A DNA stretch of 22,843 bases from Nanobdellota archaeon (GTDB taxonomy: Archaea > Nanobdellota > Nanobdellia > SCGC-AAA011-G17 > ARS1403). The stretch lies in assembly GCA_018831025.1 (NCBI GenBank), contig JAHJRB010000082.1, positions 1 to 22,843 on the forward strand, read 5' to 3'. This document shows positions 6,319 to 13,817 of this stretch, piece by piece. Position numbers and translations under genes: made by a program. The notes under the pieces are model-generated. The model was not told where the DNA came from and searched no databases. It was given only the letters and a program-made list of their open reading frames with translations. Every line of letters starts with the position of its first letter. The first letter of the stretch is position 1.

Positions 6319-7957
6319 TTCTTTCATTATATATTGAAATAGCTAAAAACAAACTTAAAATAAGTGCTATTGTAAAACCAAGTATAGAAAAAAACTTACT
6401 CCCAGTCATATTTAATGTTAAACTGCTAGCCACAACTAAAGCAGCTATTAAAACACTTAAAGCAACCCTATTACTCCCTCTATCAATTTCTCTTTCTAAA
6501 TTATCTAATTCCTTATGTTGAAACTCAACTTTTAACTCTCCTTCTTCTAATTTTTCTAAAATTCTGCTGGTTTGCTTAGGCATTTTAAAAATCAAATCAC
6601 TATAAGATTTAATACCGCCACCGATTTTTTTCATTAAATAAACAACCCCTTTCCTTTCAATCTCTACCTCTTCAACATATTCGCTTAATTTTCTACTTAG
6701 ATTAAAACCAGGATAAAGACCTTGACCAACCCCTTCTATTGTTATTATTGCTTTTCCCAATAATACTAAATCTTTTGGAATTTTAAAGCTGTATTTAGAA
6801 GCTATATCTAAAAACTCTTCAAATAACTTAGGAACGTTAACTTCCTGAATACTAGTCCCTGCATACTCCTCAAGCATATTATTTAATTCGTGTTTTAATC
6901 CTTCTTTATCTCCATCTTCAATCATTCCAAGCGCTAGAAATCCATCTAAAACCCCCTCTAAATCCCTTCTAACTAACTTCATCATAATATTTGTTAGTTT
7001 TTCCCTATGTTCATCACTTAACTTGCCAACAATACCATAATCAAGTAATGCAACAACATTATTTTCTAGAACAAAAACATTAGCAGGATGGGGATCAGCA
7101 TGGAAAAATCCAAATTCAAAAACTTGTTTTAAAAAACAATCAGCTAAATTAGCTGCAACTATTTCCTCTGTACATCCTTTTTCTTTTAATCCATCTTTAT
7201 CATCAACATTCACTCCTTTAATATGCCCCATTGTTAAAACAGTAGATGTAGTAAAATCATGGTAAATCTTTGGAATCTTTACAGTCTCATCCCCTGTAAA
7301 ATTACTATAAAATCTATCAATATTTCTACCCTCTTTTAAATAATCTAATTCCTCTTTAGTATATCTTTCAAATTCTTTTACAACTTCTCTTAAATTATAA
7401 TTCTTTAAAGCTTCAATATGTTTTTTAGCCAAATCTGCTAAATAATATAATATGTCAATATCCGCTTCTATTACTGGTTTTATTTTAGGTCTTTGAACCT
7501 TAACAACAACCGCCTCACCATTTAACAGTCTAGCTTTATGAACTTGCCCAATACTGGCGCTTGCGATAGGTTCTTCATTAAAAACACTAAAAACTTCAGT
7601 TAATTTTAATTTCAACTCAGTCTCAACGATTTTTTTAACTTCTTTGAAAGGAATCTCACTCACATCATCCTGTAATTTACTAAATTCTTTGCAATAACTT
7701 TCTGGGATTAAATCCGGCCTTAAACTTAAGAACTGTCCAATCTTAACAAACGTAGGCCCCAGCTCATCCATCGCTCTCCTTAAATTCTCAGCTACATTTT
7801 TAGGTTCACTTAGTTTATTCTTTTTCTCTTTAGCGCTTAAAAAGAGATGATGCTTTAACTTCATCTTATGAACATAATATCCTAATCCTTGTTTAAAAAG
7901 TACTCCAGAAATCTCTTTTATCCTCTTAAAATCCCTAAAAGCGGTTTTAAAGTCCAT
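6305..7957 (-). CDS. UbiB/ABC1/ADCK-family atypical kinase-like protein
   Basis: This is an atypical protein-kinase-like ATPase. In bacteria and mitochondria the family supports quinone synthesis; in archaea the role is unclear but lipid or isoprenoid related. The family-specific KIGQ helix is at 72-75. The Ala/Ser-rich nucleotide loop ASASIGQVH (132-140) replaces the Gly-rich loop of normal kinases. K153 lies in VVKVQRP, the acidic motif is near 202-205, the catalytic loop HADPHPANV is at 286-294, and DYG (306-308) stands for DFG. Two hydrophobic segments near the C-terminus (about 492-512 and 523-545) anchor it in the membrane, as usual. The length (550) is normal. It is convergent with the esterase, and a TATA-like box about 27 bases upstream suggests a leaderless transcript. 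Confidence 0.92.
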   Translation of the reverse strand: MDFKTAFRDFKRIKEISGVLFKQGLGYYVHKMKLKHHLFLSAKEKKNKLSEPKNVAENLRRAMDELGPTFVKIGQFLSLRPDLIPESYCKEFSKLQDDVSEIPFKEVKKIVETELKLKLTEVFSVFNEEPIASASIGQVHKARLLNGEAVVVKVQRPKIKPVIEADIDILYYLADLAKKHIEALKNYNLREVVKEFERYTKEELDYLKEGRNIDRFYSNFTGDETVKIPKIYHDFTTSTVLTMGHIKGVNVDDKDGLKEKGCTEEIVAANLADCFLKQVFEFGFFHADPHPANVFVLENNVVALLDYGIVGKLSDEHREKLTNIMMKLVRRDLEGVLDGFLALGMIEDGDKEGLKHELNNMLEEYAGTSIQEVNVPKLFEEFLDIASKYSFKIPKDLVLLGKAIITIEGVGQGLYPGFNLSRKLSEYVEEVEIERKGVVYLMKKIGGGIKSYSDLIFKMPKQTSRILEKLEEGELKVEFQHKELDNLEREIDRGSNRVALSVLIAALVVASSLTLNMTGSKFFSILGFTIALILSLFLAISIYNERTIRV

Positions 7958-7980
7958 ATTAATATTTTAGAATACAATAG

Positions 7981-7988
7981 GATATAAA
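7981..7988 (-). promoter_or_regulatory. TATA box of the ubiB-like gene
   Basis: On the minus strand TTTATATC is centred about 27 bases before the ATG at 7957, fitting leaderless transcription. Confidence 0.5.
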
Positions 7989-8045
7989 TAATTTTCTTAA
8001 TCCAAAAGAATTTAAAGAAAAAGATTCCATTAAAATATATACAAA

Positions 8046-8138
8046 ATGCCTAAAAAATCAACAAAAAAGAAAAAAACAACAAAAAAAAAGAGCGTGAAAA
8101 GACCAAAAGGAAAGTGGGGACGCTCTTATGGATATTGA
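8046..8138 (+). CDS. Lysine-rich 30-residue peptide
   Basis: This short open frame starts with ATG at 8046 and ends with TGA at 8138. The first 21 residues are almost all Lys, Thr and Ser (MPKKSTKKKKTTKKK...), followed by a Gly/Trp/Tyr tail, GKWGRSYGY. Such peptides bind nucleic acids or ribosomes, but no family is recognised. It sits directly upstream of the 146-residue membrane protein and overlaps its start by 11 bases in another frame, so translation of the two may be linked. A weak TATA-like AATTTAAA (8009-8016) lies about 33 bases upstream. The alternative is a chance frame in A-rich DNA; the ordered, non-repetitive C-terminus argues against that. Confidence 0.45.
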   Translation: MPKKSTKKKKTTKKKSVKRPKGKWGRSYGY

Positions 8139-8568
8139 AACAAACATATCGATATTAACAACACTAATAGCACTTTTTTCAGCAGTTCTCCTTTATAAAA
8201 CAATAAAATCTAATCAGGACTTAAATAAAAAAATACTTTTTAGTAATATAACTAAAGAAGAAAGAGAACTAAGGCTCAAACTTGAAAAATATAGGGAAAG
8301 AATAGATAATAAAAAATTAACAAAACATGAAAGAGAAATAGCTGCTCTGAATTATGATACAATGCTGTTTAATTATTATGAATATTTAGCAATTTCTTTA
8401 TATAAAGGACTAGTTAACGAAAGCGAAACAAAATTATACTTCAAAGAGCTTTTAATAAGCGTTAAGGATTATTTTGACAGTAGTATCTTATTCGAAGAAA
8501 ATTATGCCCAAAAAAAGGAATATAAAGCACTCCAATGGTTGTTTAAAAGATGGAAAATAGAATATTAA
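8128..8568 (+). CDS. Small membrane-anchored protein, DUF4760-like (146 aa)
   Basis: Residues about 6-25 form a single transmembrane helix, followed by a charged, helical cytoplasmic part. The region around 72-95 (ALNYDTMLFNYYEYLAISLY) and the ending ALQWLFKRW are like the DUF4760-type family found near many unrelated genes. That assignment is from memory of the motif and is tentative. No enzyme residues are visible. The start lies inside the preceding 30-residue lysine-rich frame. Translin follows after 39 bases but has its own TATA-like sequence. Confidence 0.7.
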   Translation: MDIETNISILTTLIALFSAVLLYKTIKSNQDLNKKILFSNITKEERELRLKLEKYRERIDNKKLTKHEREIAALNYDTMLFNYYEYLAISLYKGLVNESETKLYFKELLISVKDYFDSSILFEENYAQKKEYKALQWLFKRWKIEY

Positions 8569-8577
8569 TCCAAAACA

Positions 8578-8585
8578 TTTAATAA
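8578..8585 (+). promoter_or_regulatory. TATA-like box of the translin gene
   Basis: TTTAATAA is centred about 27 bases before the ATG at 8608, consistent with leaderless transcription. Confidence 0.4.
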
Positions 8586-8607
8586 CTATAATGCATTTTT
8601 TAAAATT

Positions 8608-9174
8608 ATGGTAGTAAAACTAGATCTAAGGCACATTAACAAAGAACTGCAACTTTTTGATAAAAGAAGAGACATTATGTTGCAAAAATCTCATGAAGCG
8701 ATTAGATTCTCAAAAAGAGTTATCTACGCTGTTCATAGAAATGACAAACAAGCAGAAATTCTAGCAAAACAAATGAATCAAAAAATAAGAGATATGAGAA
8801 CAAGAGGAGAATTACAATTTTTACCTGTATACAAAGTAGCAATGCAAGAATATGTAGAAGCTATTGTATTATATGAATTCATTAAACATGATAAAGTTCC
8901 AACTCAAAAAGAATTGTTTGTTTCCGCCCCCGATTATTTAGCAGGATTATGTGATTTAACAGGTGAACTAATGAGAAAAGCAAACTATCTAGCAATTAAC
9001 AACAAAACCTCAGAAGTAATAAGAATGAAAGATTTAGTAGATAAAATATACGAACAATTATTATTACTAGATATAAGAGACCAGGAACTAAGAAGGAAAT
9101 TTGATTCAGTTAAATACAATTTACAAAAAGTAGAAGACTTAGTTCTAAGAATCCAATCCAGAAGATCTAGATAA
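8608..9174 (+). CDS. Translin-family protein
   Basis: This is an archaeal homologue of translin, an all-helical octamer-forming protein that binds single-stranded DNA and RNA; with TRAX it acts as an RNA-processing nuclease in eukaryotes. The 188-residue length is typical. Key family segments are the central YLAGLCDLTGELMRKA (about 109-124) and the C-terminal VKYNLQKVEDLVL, which packs subunits together. EYVEA (82-86), with acidic residues in the central helix, resembles the position of metal-binding acids in TRAX-type catalytic subunits, but catalysis cannot be judged here. It has its own TATA-like box. The last 30 bases overlap the 3' end of the convergent tgt gene. Confidence 0.88.
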   Translation: MVVKLDLRHINKELQLFDKRRDIMLQKSHEAIRFSKRVIYAVHRNDKQAEILAKQMNQKIRDMRTRGELQFLPVYKVAMQEYVEAIVLYEFIKHDKVPTQKELFVSAPDYLAGLCDLTGELMRKANYLAINNKTSEVIRMKDLVDKIYEQLLLLDIRDQELRRKFDSVKYNLQKVEDLVLRIQSRRSR

Positions 9175-10248
9175 ATATTCTTTTTTAAATTCTTTGAATC
9201 TTTTTTCTTTAATAGCTTCTTTAATTTCTTTAATTAAATTCTGAATAAAATAAATATTATGTAAACTTACTAGCCTCATCCAATTATATTCATTTATTTT
9301 TATTAAATAATTAATATAAGCTCTCGAATAGTTTTTACAAATATCACATTTACAATCTTTTTCAATAGGATTAAAATCTTCTTTATAAATTCCCTTTTCT
9401 AATCTTATTTCTCCTTTTTTAGTAAAAGCGACAGCGTGTCTTGCATGTCTAGTAACATAACATGAATCAAAACAATCGATTCCTTTTTCTATATTTTCAA
9501 AAATTTCAGGAATGCTTCCAACACCCATTAAATATCTCGGTTTTTCTTTAGGTAATTTCTTAACAACATTATCAATTACTTTTTTTAATTCCTCTTTATT
9601 CTCCCCAATAGCTAATCCACCGATAGCATAACCATCAAAGTCCAAACTTTTCATTAACTCGCAGCTTTTCTCTCTTAATTCTTTACTTAATCCCCCTTGA
9701 ATAATCCCAAATAATTTTTGCTTAGAATCCGCATGGCTTTCTTTACACCTCTTACCCCATTCATAAGTTATTTTTACGCTTTTTTTTATTTTTTCCAAAC
9801 TGTCTCCATGTCTTGGCATGTAATCCAGACACATCGCCACATCCGACCTTAATCTCTCTTGTATATCCATATTTTTCTCAGGATACATATCTATAATTTT
9901 TTTAGTATAGGGGTCTCTAAATCTGCATTTTTTCTCATTAATATCTACTAAAAATTTATCACTAATCATCTGAAAACCGCCGGAATCAGTAAAAATTACT
10001 TTATCAAAACCCATCAATCCATGTACTCCTTTAAATTTTTTAATTAATTCTAACCCGGGTCTTAAATATAATAATAAAGCATTTGAAATAATAGCCTCAA
10101 CATTAAGTGGTTTTAGCTCCTTAGGTTCTATTAATTTAACACTTAGTTTAGTAGCTACAGGCATAAAAAAAGGAGTTTCTATCCTCCCGTGCCTAGTTTC
10201 AAAACTACCAATTCTAGCCTCTCCATCACTATATTTTACTTCAAACAT
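9145..10248 (-). CDS. tgt: tRNA-guanine transglycosylase, bacterial-type (short form)
   Basis: This enzyme exchanges a guanine in tRNA for a 7-deazaguanine base. Family motifs are TDSGGFQ with D88, LDYMP with D142, IQGG with Q184, GGLAIGE (210-216), the nucleophile D261 in CFDSC, and a zinc site C299-x-C301-x2-C304 with H330. At 367 residues it has the size of bacterial queuosine-type TGT and lacks the C-terminal domains (including PUA) of archaeal TGT that modify position 15. TDSGGFQ is also the bacterial form rather than TDSGAYQ. A Met (M144) stands where bacterial enzymes have the base-contacting Cys, so substrate choice (preQ1, preQ0 or queuine) is open. It is probably leaderless, from a TATA shared with aspS. 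Confidence 0.9.
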   Translation of the reverse strand: MFEVKYSDGEARIGSFETRHGRIETPFFMPVATKLSVKLIEPKELKPLNVEAIISNALLLYLRPGLELIKKFKGVHGLMGFDKVIFTDSGGFQMISDKFLVDINEKKCRFRDPYTKKIIDMYPEKNMDIQERLRSDVAMCLDYMPRHGDSLEKIKKSVKITYEWGKRCKESHADSKQKLFGIIQGGLSKELREKSCELMKSLDFDGYAIGGLAIGENKEELKKVIDNVVKKLPKEKPRYLMGVGSIPEIFENIEKGIDCFDSCYVTRHARHAVAFTKKGEIRLEKGIYKEDFNPIEKDCKCDICKNYSRAYINYLIKINEYNWMRLVSLHNIYFIQNLIKEIKEAIKEKRFKEFKKEYLSRSSGLDS

Positions 10249-10269
10249 ACTATTCTATAAAACAAAAAC

Positions 10270-10279
10270 TTTTATAAAA
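10270..10279. promoter_or_regulatory. Palindromic TATA box shared by divergent tgt and aspS
   Basis: TTTTATAAAA is a perfect palindrome. Its centre is about 26 bases from the tgt ATG (10248, minus) and about 28 bases from the aspS ATG at 10303 (plus). One TBP site could therefore serve both leaderless directions. Confidence 0.5.
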
Positions 10280-10302
10280 CTCTCTCTATATTGATTATGC
10301 AT

Positions 10303-12078
10303 ATGTTATCAACATCGATGAGAACCCATTGTTGCGGAGAATTAACAGAGAAAGATATAGGTAAAAAGGTAAAACTCTGCGGGTTTTGTCAATCCCAAAG
10401 AGACCATGGAGGCTTAATTTTTATTGATTTAAGAGATAGATATGGCATAACTCAAATAGTCTTTGATCCAAAAAAAAAGGATTTATTCAAAGAAGCAGAA
10501 TTACTAAAGAGGGAATATGTAATTCAAATAGAAGGTAAGGTCTCTGCCAGACCAAAAAATATGGAAAATCCTGATTTAAAAACAGGTAAAATAGAGGTTT
10601 TTATAGATAAATTAAATATTCTTTCTAAATCAAAAACACCACCTATAGAAATAGATGATAGAATCGTAGCTAATGAAGATCTTAGACTAAAATACCGTTA
10701 TTTAGACTTAAGAAGACCAATAATGCAGCATAATTTAGAGTTTAGACAAAAAATAATGCAATTAACTAGAGAGTATATGGAAAAAAATCATTTTTTAGAA
10801 GTCCAAACTCCAATGTTCGTAAAACCAACACCAGAGGGTGCTCGAGATTATGTGGTACCTTCTAGAGTTAACCCAGGAAAATTTTATGCATTGCCTCAGT
10901 CACCTCAATTATACAAACAAATTTTGATGATAGCGGGAATTGATCGTTATTTCCAATTACCTGCAATTTGCATGAGGGATGAAGATTTAAGGACGGACAG
11001 ACAACCAGAGCACACCCAATTAGATTTTGAAATGGGTTTTGTTAATGAACAAGACATAATGGATATGATTGAAGGATTAATGAAACACATAGTAAAAAAA
11101 ATAACAAAAAAAGAAATTAAAGAAAAATTCCAAAAATTAACTTATGAAGAAGCTTTATCTAAATATGGAACAGATAAGCCAGATTTAAGATATAGTTTAG
11201 AATTACAAGAGGTAACCCCTATAATGAAAGACTCTGAATTTAAAGTATTCCATAATGTAATAGAAAATAAAGGGATAATAAAAATGCTTCCTATCGAAGC
11301 AGACTTTACAAGAAAAGACTTAGAAGAATTTACAGATATTTCAACCAGAGAAGGAGCAAAAGGTCTTGCTTATGTTAAAGTAACTGGAAATAAATTAGAA
11401 GGCAATATTGCTAAGTTTTTCCCAGGAAAAGTCCATAAAGAATTACTGGAAAAATCCAAAATAAAAAAAGGTTATTTATTTTTTGTAGCAGACAATTTTA
11501 ATATTTGCAACCATGTTCTAGATATTTTAAGACAAGAAATCGCAAAAAGATTAAAATTAGTAAAAGAAAATGAATTAAAATTTGCATGGATAACTGATTT
11601 CCCCCTATTTGAATGGAATGAAGATGAACAAAAATGGGATGCAATGCACCATATTTTCTCCTCACCAAAACCAGAATGTACCCAATATTTAGAAAAAGAT
11701 CCAAGTAAAGTCTTAGGAAATTTATTTGACTTAGTATTAAATGGTACAGAACTTGGCTCAGGTTCAATACGTATTTCAAACCCAGAGTTACAGGAAAGGG
11801 TCATGAAAGTAATTAACTTAGAAAAAGAAGAAGTTATGAAAAAATTCGGATTCTTATTAAAAGCTTATGAATATGGTAGCAACGGTCCTCATGGAGGAAT
11901 GGGCATAGGCTTTGACAGATTAGTAGCTATGTTATTAGGAACAACAGATATCAGGGAGGTTATTGCATTCCCAAAAAACAAAGCAGCTCAAAACCCAATG
12001 GATGATTCCCCCACAGAGATTGAACCAAATCAATTATCTGATCTTCATATTAAGTTAGACATAGTAAAGAAAAAATAA
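10303..12078 (+). CDS. aspS: Aspartyl-tRNA synthetase, bacterial type, probably non-discriminating
   Basis: This class II synthetase charges tRNA(Asp), and probably tRNA(Asn), with Asp. The bacterial form is clear: an N-terminal OB anticodon domain opening MRTHCCGEL, motif 2 with RDEDLRTDRQPEHTQLDFEM, a GAD insertion in the middle, motif 3 GMGIGFDRLVAMLLG, and the bacterial C-terminal extension. Counted from MRTH, residue 30 is His in RDHGG and the second discriminating position is Asn81, not Lys. His at the first site marks non-discriminating bacterial AspRS such as that of Pseudomonas. It leads the gatCAB operon, as expected for a tRNA(Asn) transamidation route. ATG 10303 was chosen from TATA spacing; 10297 and 10318 (the conserved family start) are alternatives. 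Confidence 0.95.
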   Translation: MLSTSMRTHCCGELTEKDIGKKVKLCGFCQSQRDHGGLIFIDLRDRYGITQIVFDPKKKDLFKEAELLKREYVIQIEGKVSARPKNMENPDLKTGKIEVFIDKLNILSKSKTPPIEIDDRIVANEDLRLKYRYLDLRRPIMQHNLEFRQKIMQLTREYMEKNHFLEVQTPMFVKPTPEGARDYVVPSRVNPGKFYALPQSPQLYKQILMIAGIDRYFQLPAICMRDEDLRTDRQPEHTQLDFEMGFVNEQDIMDMIEGLMKHIVKKITKKEIKEKFQKLTYEEALSKYGTDKPDLRYSLELQEVTPIMKDSEFKVFHNVIENKGIIKMLPIEADFTRKDLEEFTDISTREGAKGLAYVKVTGNKLEGNIAKFFPGKVHKELLEKSKIKKGYLFFVADNFNICNHVLDILRQEIAKRLKLVKENELKFAWITDFPLFEWNEDEQKWDAMHHIFSSPKPECTQYLEKDPSKVLGNLFDLVLNGTELGSGSIRISNPELQERVMKVINLEKEEVMKKFGFLLKAYEYGSNGPHGGMGIGFDRLVAMLLGTTDIREVIAFPKNKAAQNPMDDSPTEIEPNQLSDLHIKLDIVKKK

Positions 12079-12111
12079 GACGTTTTCGTGAACGTTTTCC
12101 AAAAGGTTCAA

Positions 12112-12396
12112 ATGAAAATAGATAAAGACTTAATAAAAAAAATCGCAACTAACGCAAGATTAAATCTAACAGAGTCAGAAGTAAATGAATTCCTACCACA
12201 ATTAAAAGAAATTTTAGCTGCTTTTGAAGAAATCCAAAAAGCTCCGACAAAAAACATAGAGCCTTCTTTTCAACCGTTAGAAATAAAAAACATAACCAGA
12301 GAAGATAAAGTAGGAACTTGTTTATCTCAAGAAGAAGTTCTAAAAAATACTAAACATAAAAGCAATGGTTATTTTAAAGGACCAAAAGCACTATGA
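12112..12396 (+). CDS. gatC: Asp/Glu-tRNA amidotransferase subunit C
   Basis: GatC is the small belt subunit that holds GatA and GatB together. The 94-residue product begins MKIDKDLIKKIATNARLNLT, the usual family opening (an IA.LARL helix), followed by the acidic EFLPQLKEILAAFEEI segment and an extended tail. ATG 12112 was chosen because it places the family N-terminus at the start; an in-frame GTG at 12088 would add eight unconserved residues. It lies 33 bases after aspS and its stop overlaps the gatA ATG as ATGA, so the genes are co-transcribed and gatA is probably translationally coupled. Confidence 0.92.
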   Translation: MKIDKDLIKKIATNARLNLTESEVNEFLPQLKEILAAFEEIQKAPTKNIEPSFQPLEIKNITREDKVGTCLSQEEVLKNTKHKSNGYFKGPKAL

Positions 12397-13754
12397 TAAT
12401 ACAACACTATCTAAAGGATGTTAAGAAAGGAAATATTTCAATAAAGAAAACAGTCAAATCTATTTTAAGGGAAGCCAAAACATTAAACCGAAAATATAAT
12501 TGTTTTAATGTTATTTCAGAAGACCTTGCTTTAGAATTATCTGAAGCTCAGGAACGCAACTCAAAAGGACGTTTAGCAGGATTACCTATTTCAATAAAGG
12601 ATTGCATATGTGTAAAAAACGTAGAATCAAGAGCAGGCTCCTTAATTTTAAAAGATTACAAACCGCCGTTTAACGCAACCATAATCCAGAAATTAATTGA
12701 TGAAGGCGCGATTATCATAGGCAAGACCTCTCAAGATGAATTTGGTTTTGGAGGATTTTCAACAAACACAGATAATATTCCAAAAAATCCTTTTGATTTA
12801 GATACCTCATGCGGAGGAAGTTCAGGAGGTTCAGCTTGTTTTACTCAATTAACTAAAAATCCTCATGCTTCAATCTCAGAATCCACAGGGGGTTCTATAG
12901 CAAATCCATCTTCTTTTTGTGGAGTTGCAAGTTTAACTCCTACTTACGGATTAGTTTCTAGATACGGATTAATAGATTACGCAAATTCTTTAGACAAAAT
13001 TGGTGTAATGACAAAAACAACCCAGGAAATAAATCCAATACTAGACATAATAGCAGGTAAAGATGAAAAAGACTCAACTTCCTTATCAATAAAAAGAAAC
13101 TCGGATAACAAAGTAAAAAAAATAGCAATAATAAAAGAAGCATTTGAGATAGAAAATAAAGAGATTAAAGATTTAATCTTATCCAATATAAAAGACTATG
13201 ATGTTATCTCGCTTCCATTAAATAAAAAATACTCAATTCCAACTTATTACATAATTGCAATGTCAGAAGCATCTACTAATCTAGCGAAATACTGTGGATT
13301 AAGATACGGAGCCACTTTACCATTAAAAGGAAACTTTGATACTTTCTTCTCAAAAGTAAGAAGCGAGTATTTCCAAAAAGAAAGCAAGAGAAGAATAATC
13401 CTAGGAACATTTGCTAGAATGTCTGGATTTAGAGACGCATATTACTTAAAAGCTATGAAAGTAAGAACTTTATTAATTAATGAATATAAAAAAGCCTTCA
13501 AAAAGTACGACATTTTAATTAGCCCAACAATGCCAATCCTCCCCCCAAAATTTTCAGAAATAAATAAATTAACCCCATTACAAAATTACCAAATGGATGC
13601 TCTAACAGTAGGTCCAAATTTAGCTGGCCTACCCCACACATCAGTTCCCACAGGATTTATAGGAAAATTTCCAGTAGGAACTATGTTGATATCAAATCAT
13701 CTAGACGAAGAAAAATTACTAAACTTCGGTGAGCAAATTGAAAATAGGGATTGA
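12393..13754 (+). CDS. gatA: Asp/Glu-tRNA amidotransferase subunit A (glutaminase)
   Basis: GatA hydrolyses Gln and delivers ammonia to GatB. It belongs to the amidase-signature family, and the catalytic triad is visible: K69 in SIKD, cis-Ser S144 in CGGSSGGSA, and nucleophile S168 in ESTGGSI. The nucleophile motif reads ESTGGSIANP instead of the common SDTGGSIRQP. The catalytic residues are kept, and this variant may be normal for this lineage. Downstream FCGVASLTPTYGLVSRYGLI is standard. At 453 residues it is slightly shorter than usual (about 480). In most genomes gatB follows at once, but here HEG2 lies between them. A short relatively G+C-rich stretch (13757-13785) follows its stop. Confidence 0.94.
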   Translation: MIIQHYLKDVKKGNISIKKTVKSILREAKTLNRKYNCFNVISEDLALELSEAQERNSKGRLAGLPISIKDCICVKNVESRAGSLILKDYKPPFNATIIQKLIDEGAIIIGKTSQDEFGFGGFSTNTDNIPKNPFDLDTSCGGSSGGSACFTQLTKNPHASISESTGGSIANPSSFCGVASLTPTYGLVSRYGLIDYANSLDKIGVMTKTTQEINPILDIIAGKDEKDSTSLSIKRNSDNKVKKIAIIKEAFEIENKEIKDLILSNIKDYDVISLPLNKKYSIPTYYIIAMSEASTNLAKYCGLRYGATLPLKGNFDTFFSKVRSEYFQKESKRRIILGTFARMSGFRDAYYLKAMKVRTLLINEYKKAFKKYDILISPTMPILPPKFSEINKLTPLQNYQMDALTVGPNLAGLPHTSVPTGFIGKFPVGTMLISNHLDEEKLLNFGEQIENRD

Positions 13755-13787
13755 AATCCTCAACTCATCCGACAGACCCGCGCAGAA

Positions 13788-13795
13788 TTTATAAA
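13788..13795 (+). promoter_or_regulatory. TATA box of HEG2
   Basis: TTTATAAA is centred about 27 bases before the ATG at 13818, giving a leaderless HEG2 transcript that would also carry gatB. Bases 13785-13795 repeat the GAATTTATAAA found before HEG1. Confidence 0.5.
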
Positions 13796-13817
13796 GAATA
13801 TCGTCTTATCATTAAAG

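Noticed and set aside
7100..7560. UbiB-like protein as a true Ser/Thr protein kinase
   Set aside because: It has the Ala-rich loop and KIGQ extension of the UbiB family, which in known members block ordinary protein-kinase activity.
11472..11804. Minus-strand frames inside aspS
   Set aside because: They are shadows of a clear synthetase gene and have no start signals or recognisable features.
12088..12111. GTG start for gatC adding eight residues
   Set aside because: The family N-terminus begins at MKIDKDLI (12112), and the added residues are not conserved-looking.
13741..13765. GGGATTGAAATCC near the end of gatA resembles the end of some archaeal CRISPR repeats
   Set aside because: Only one copy was seen, it overlaps the gatA stop codon, and no spaced repeats or cas genes were seen.
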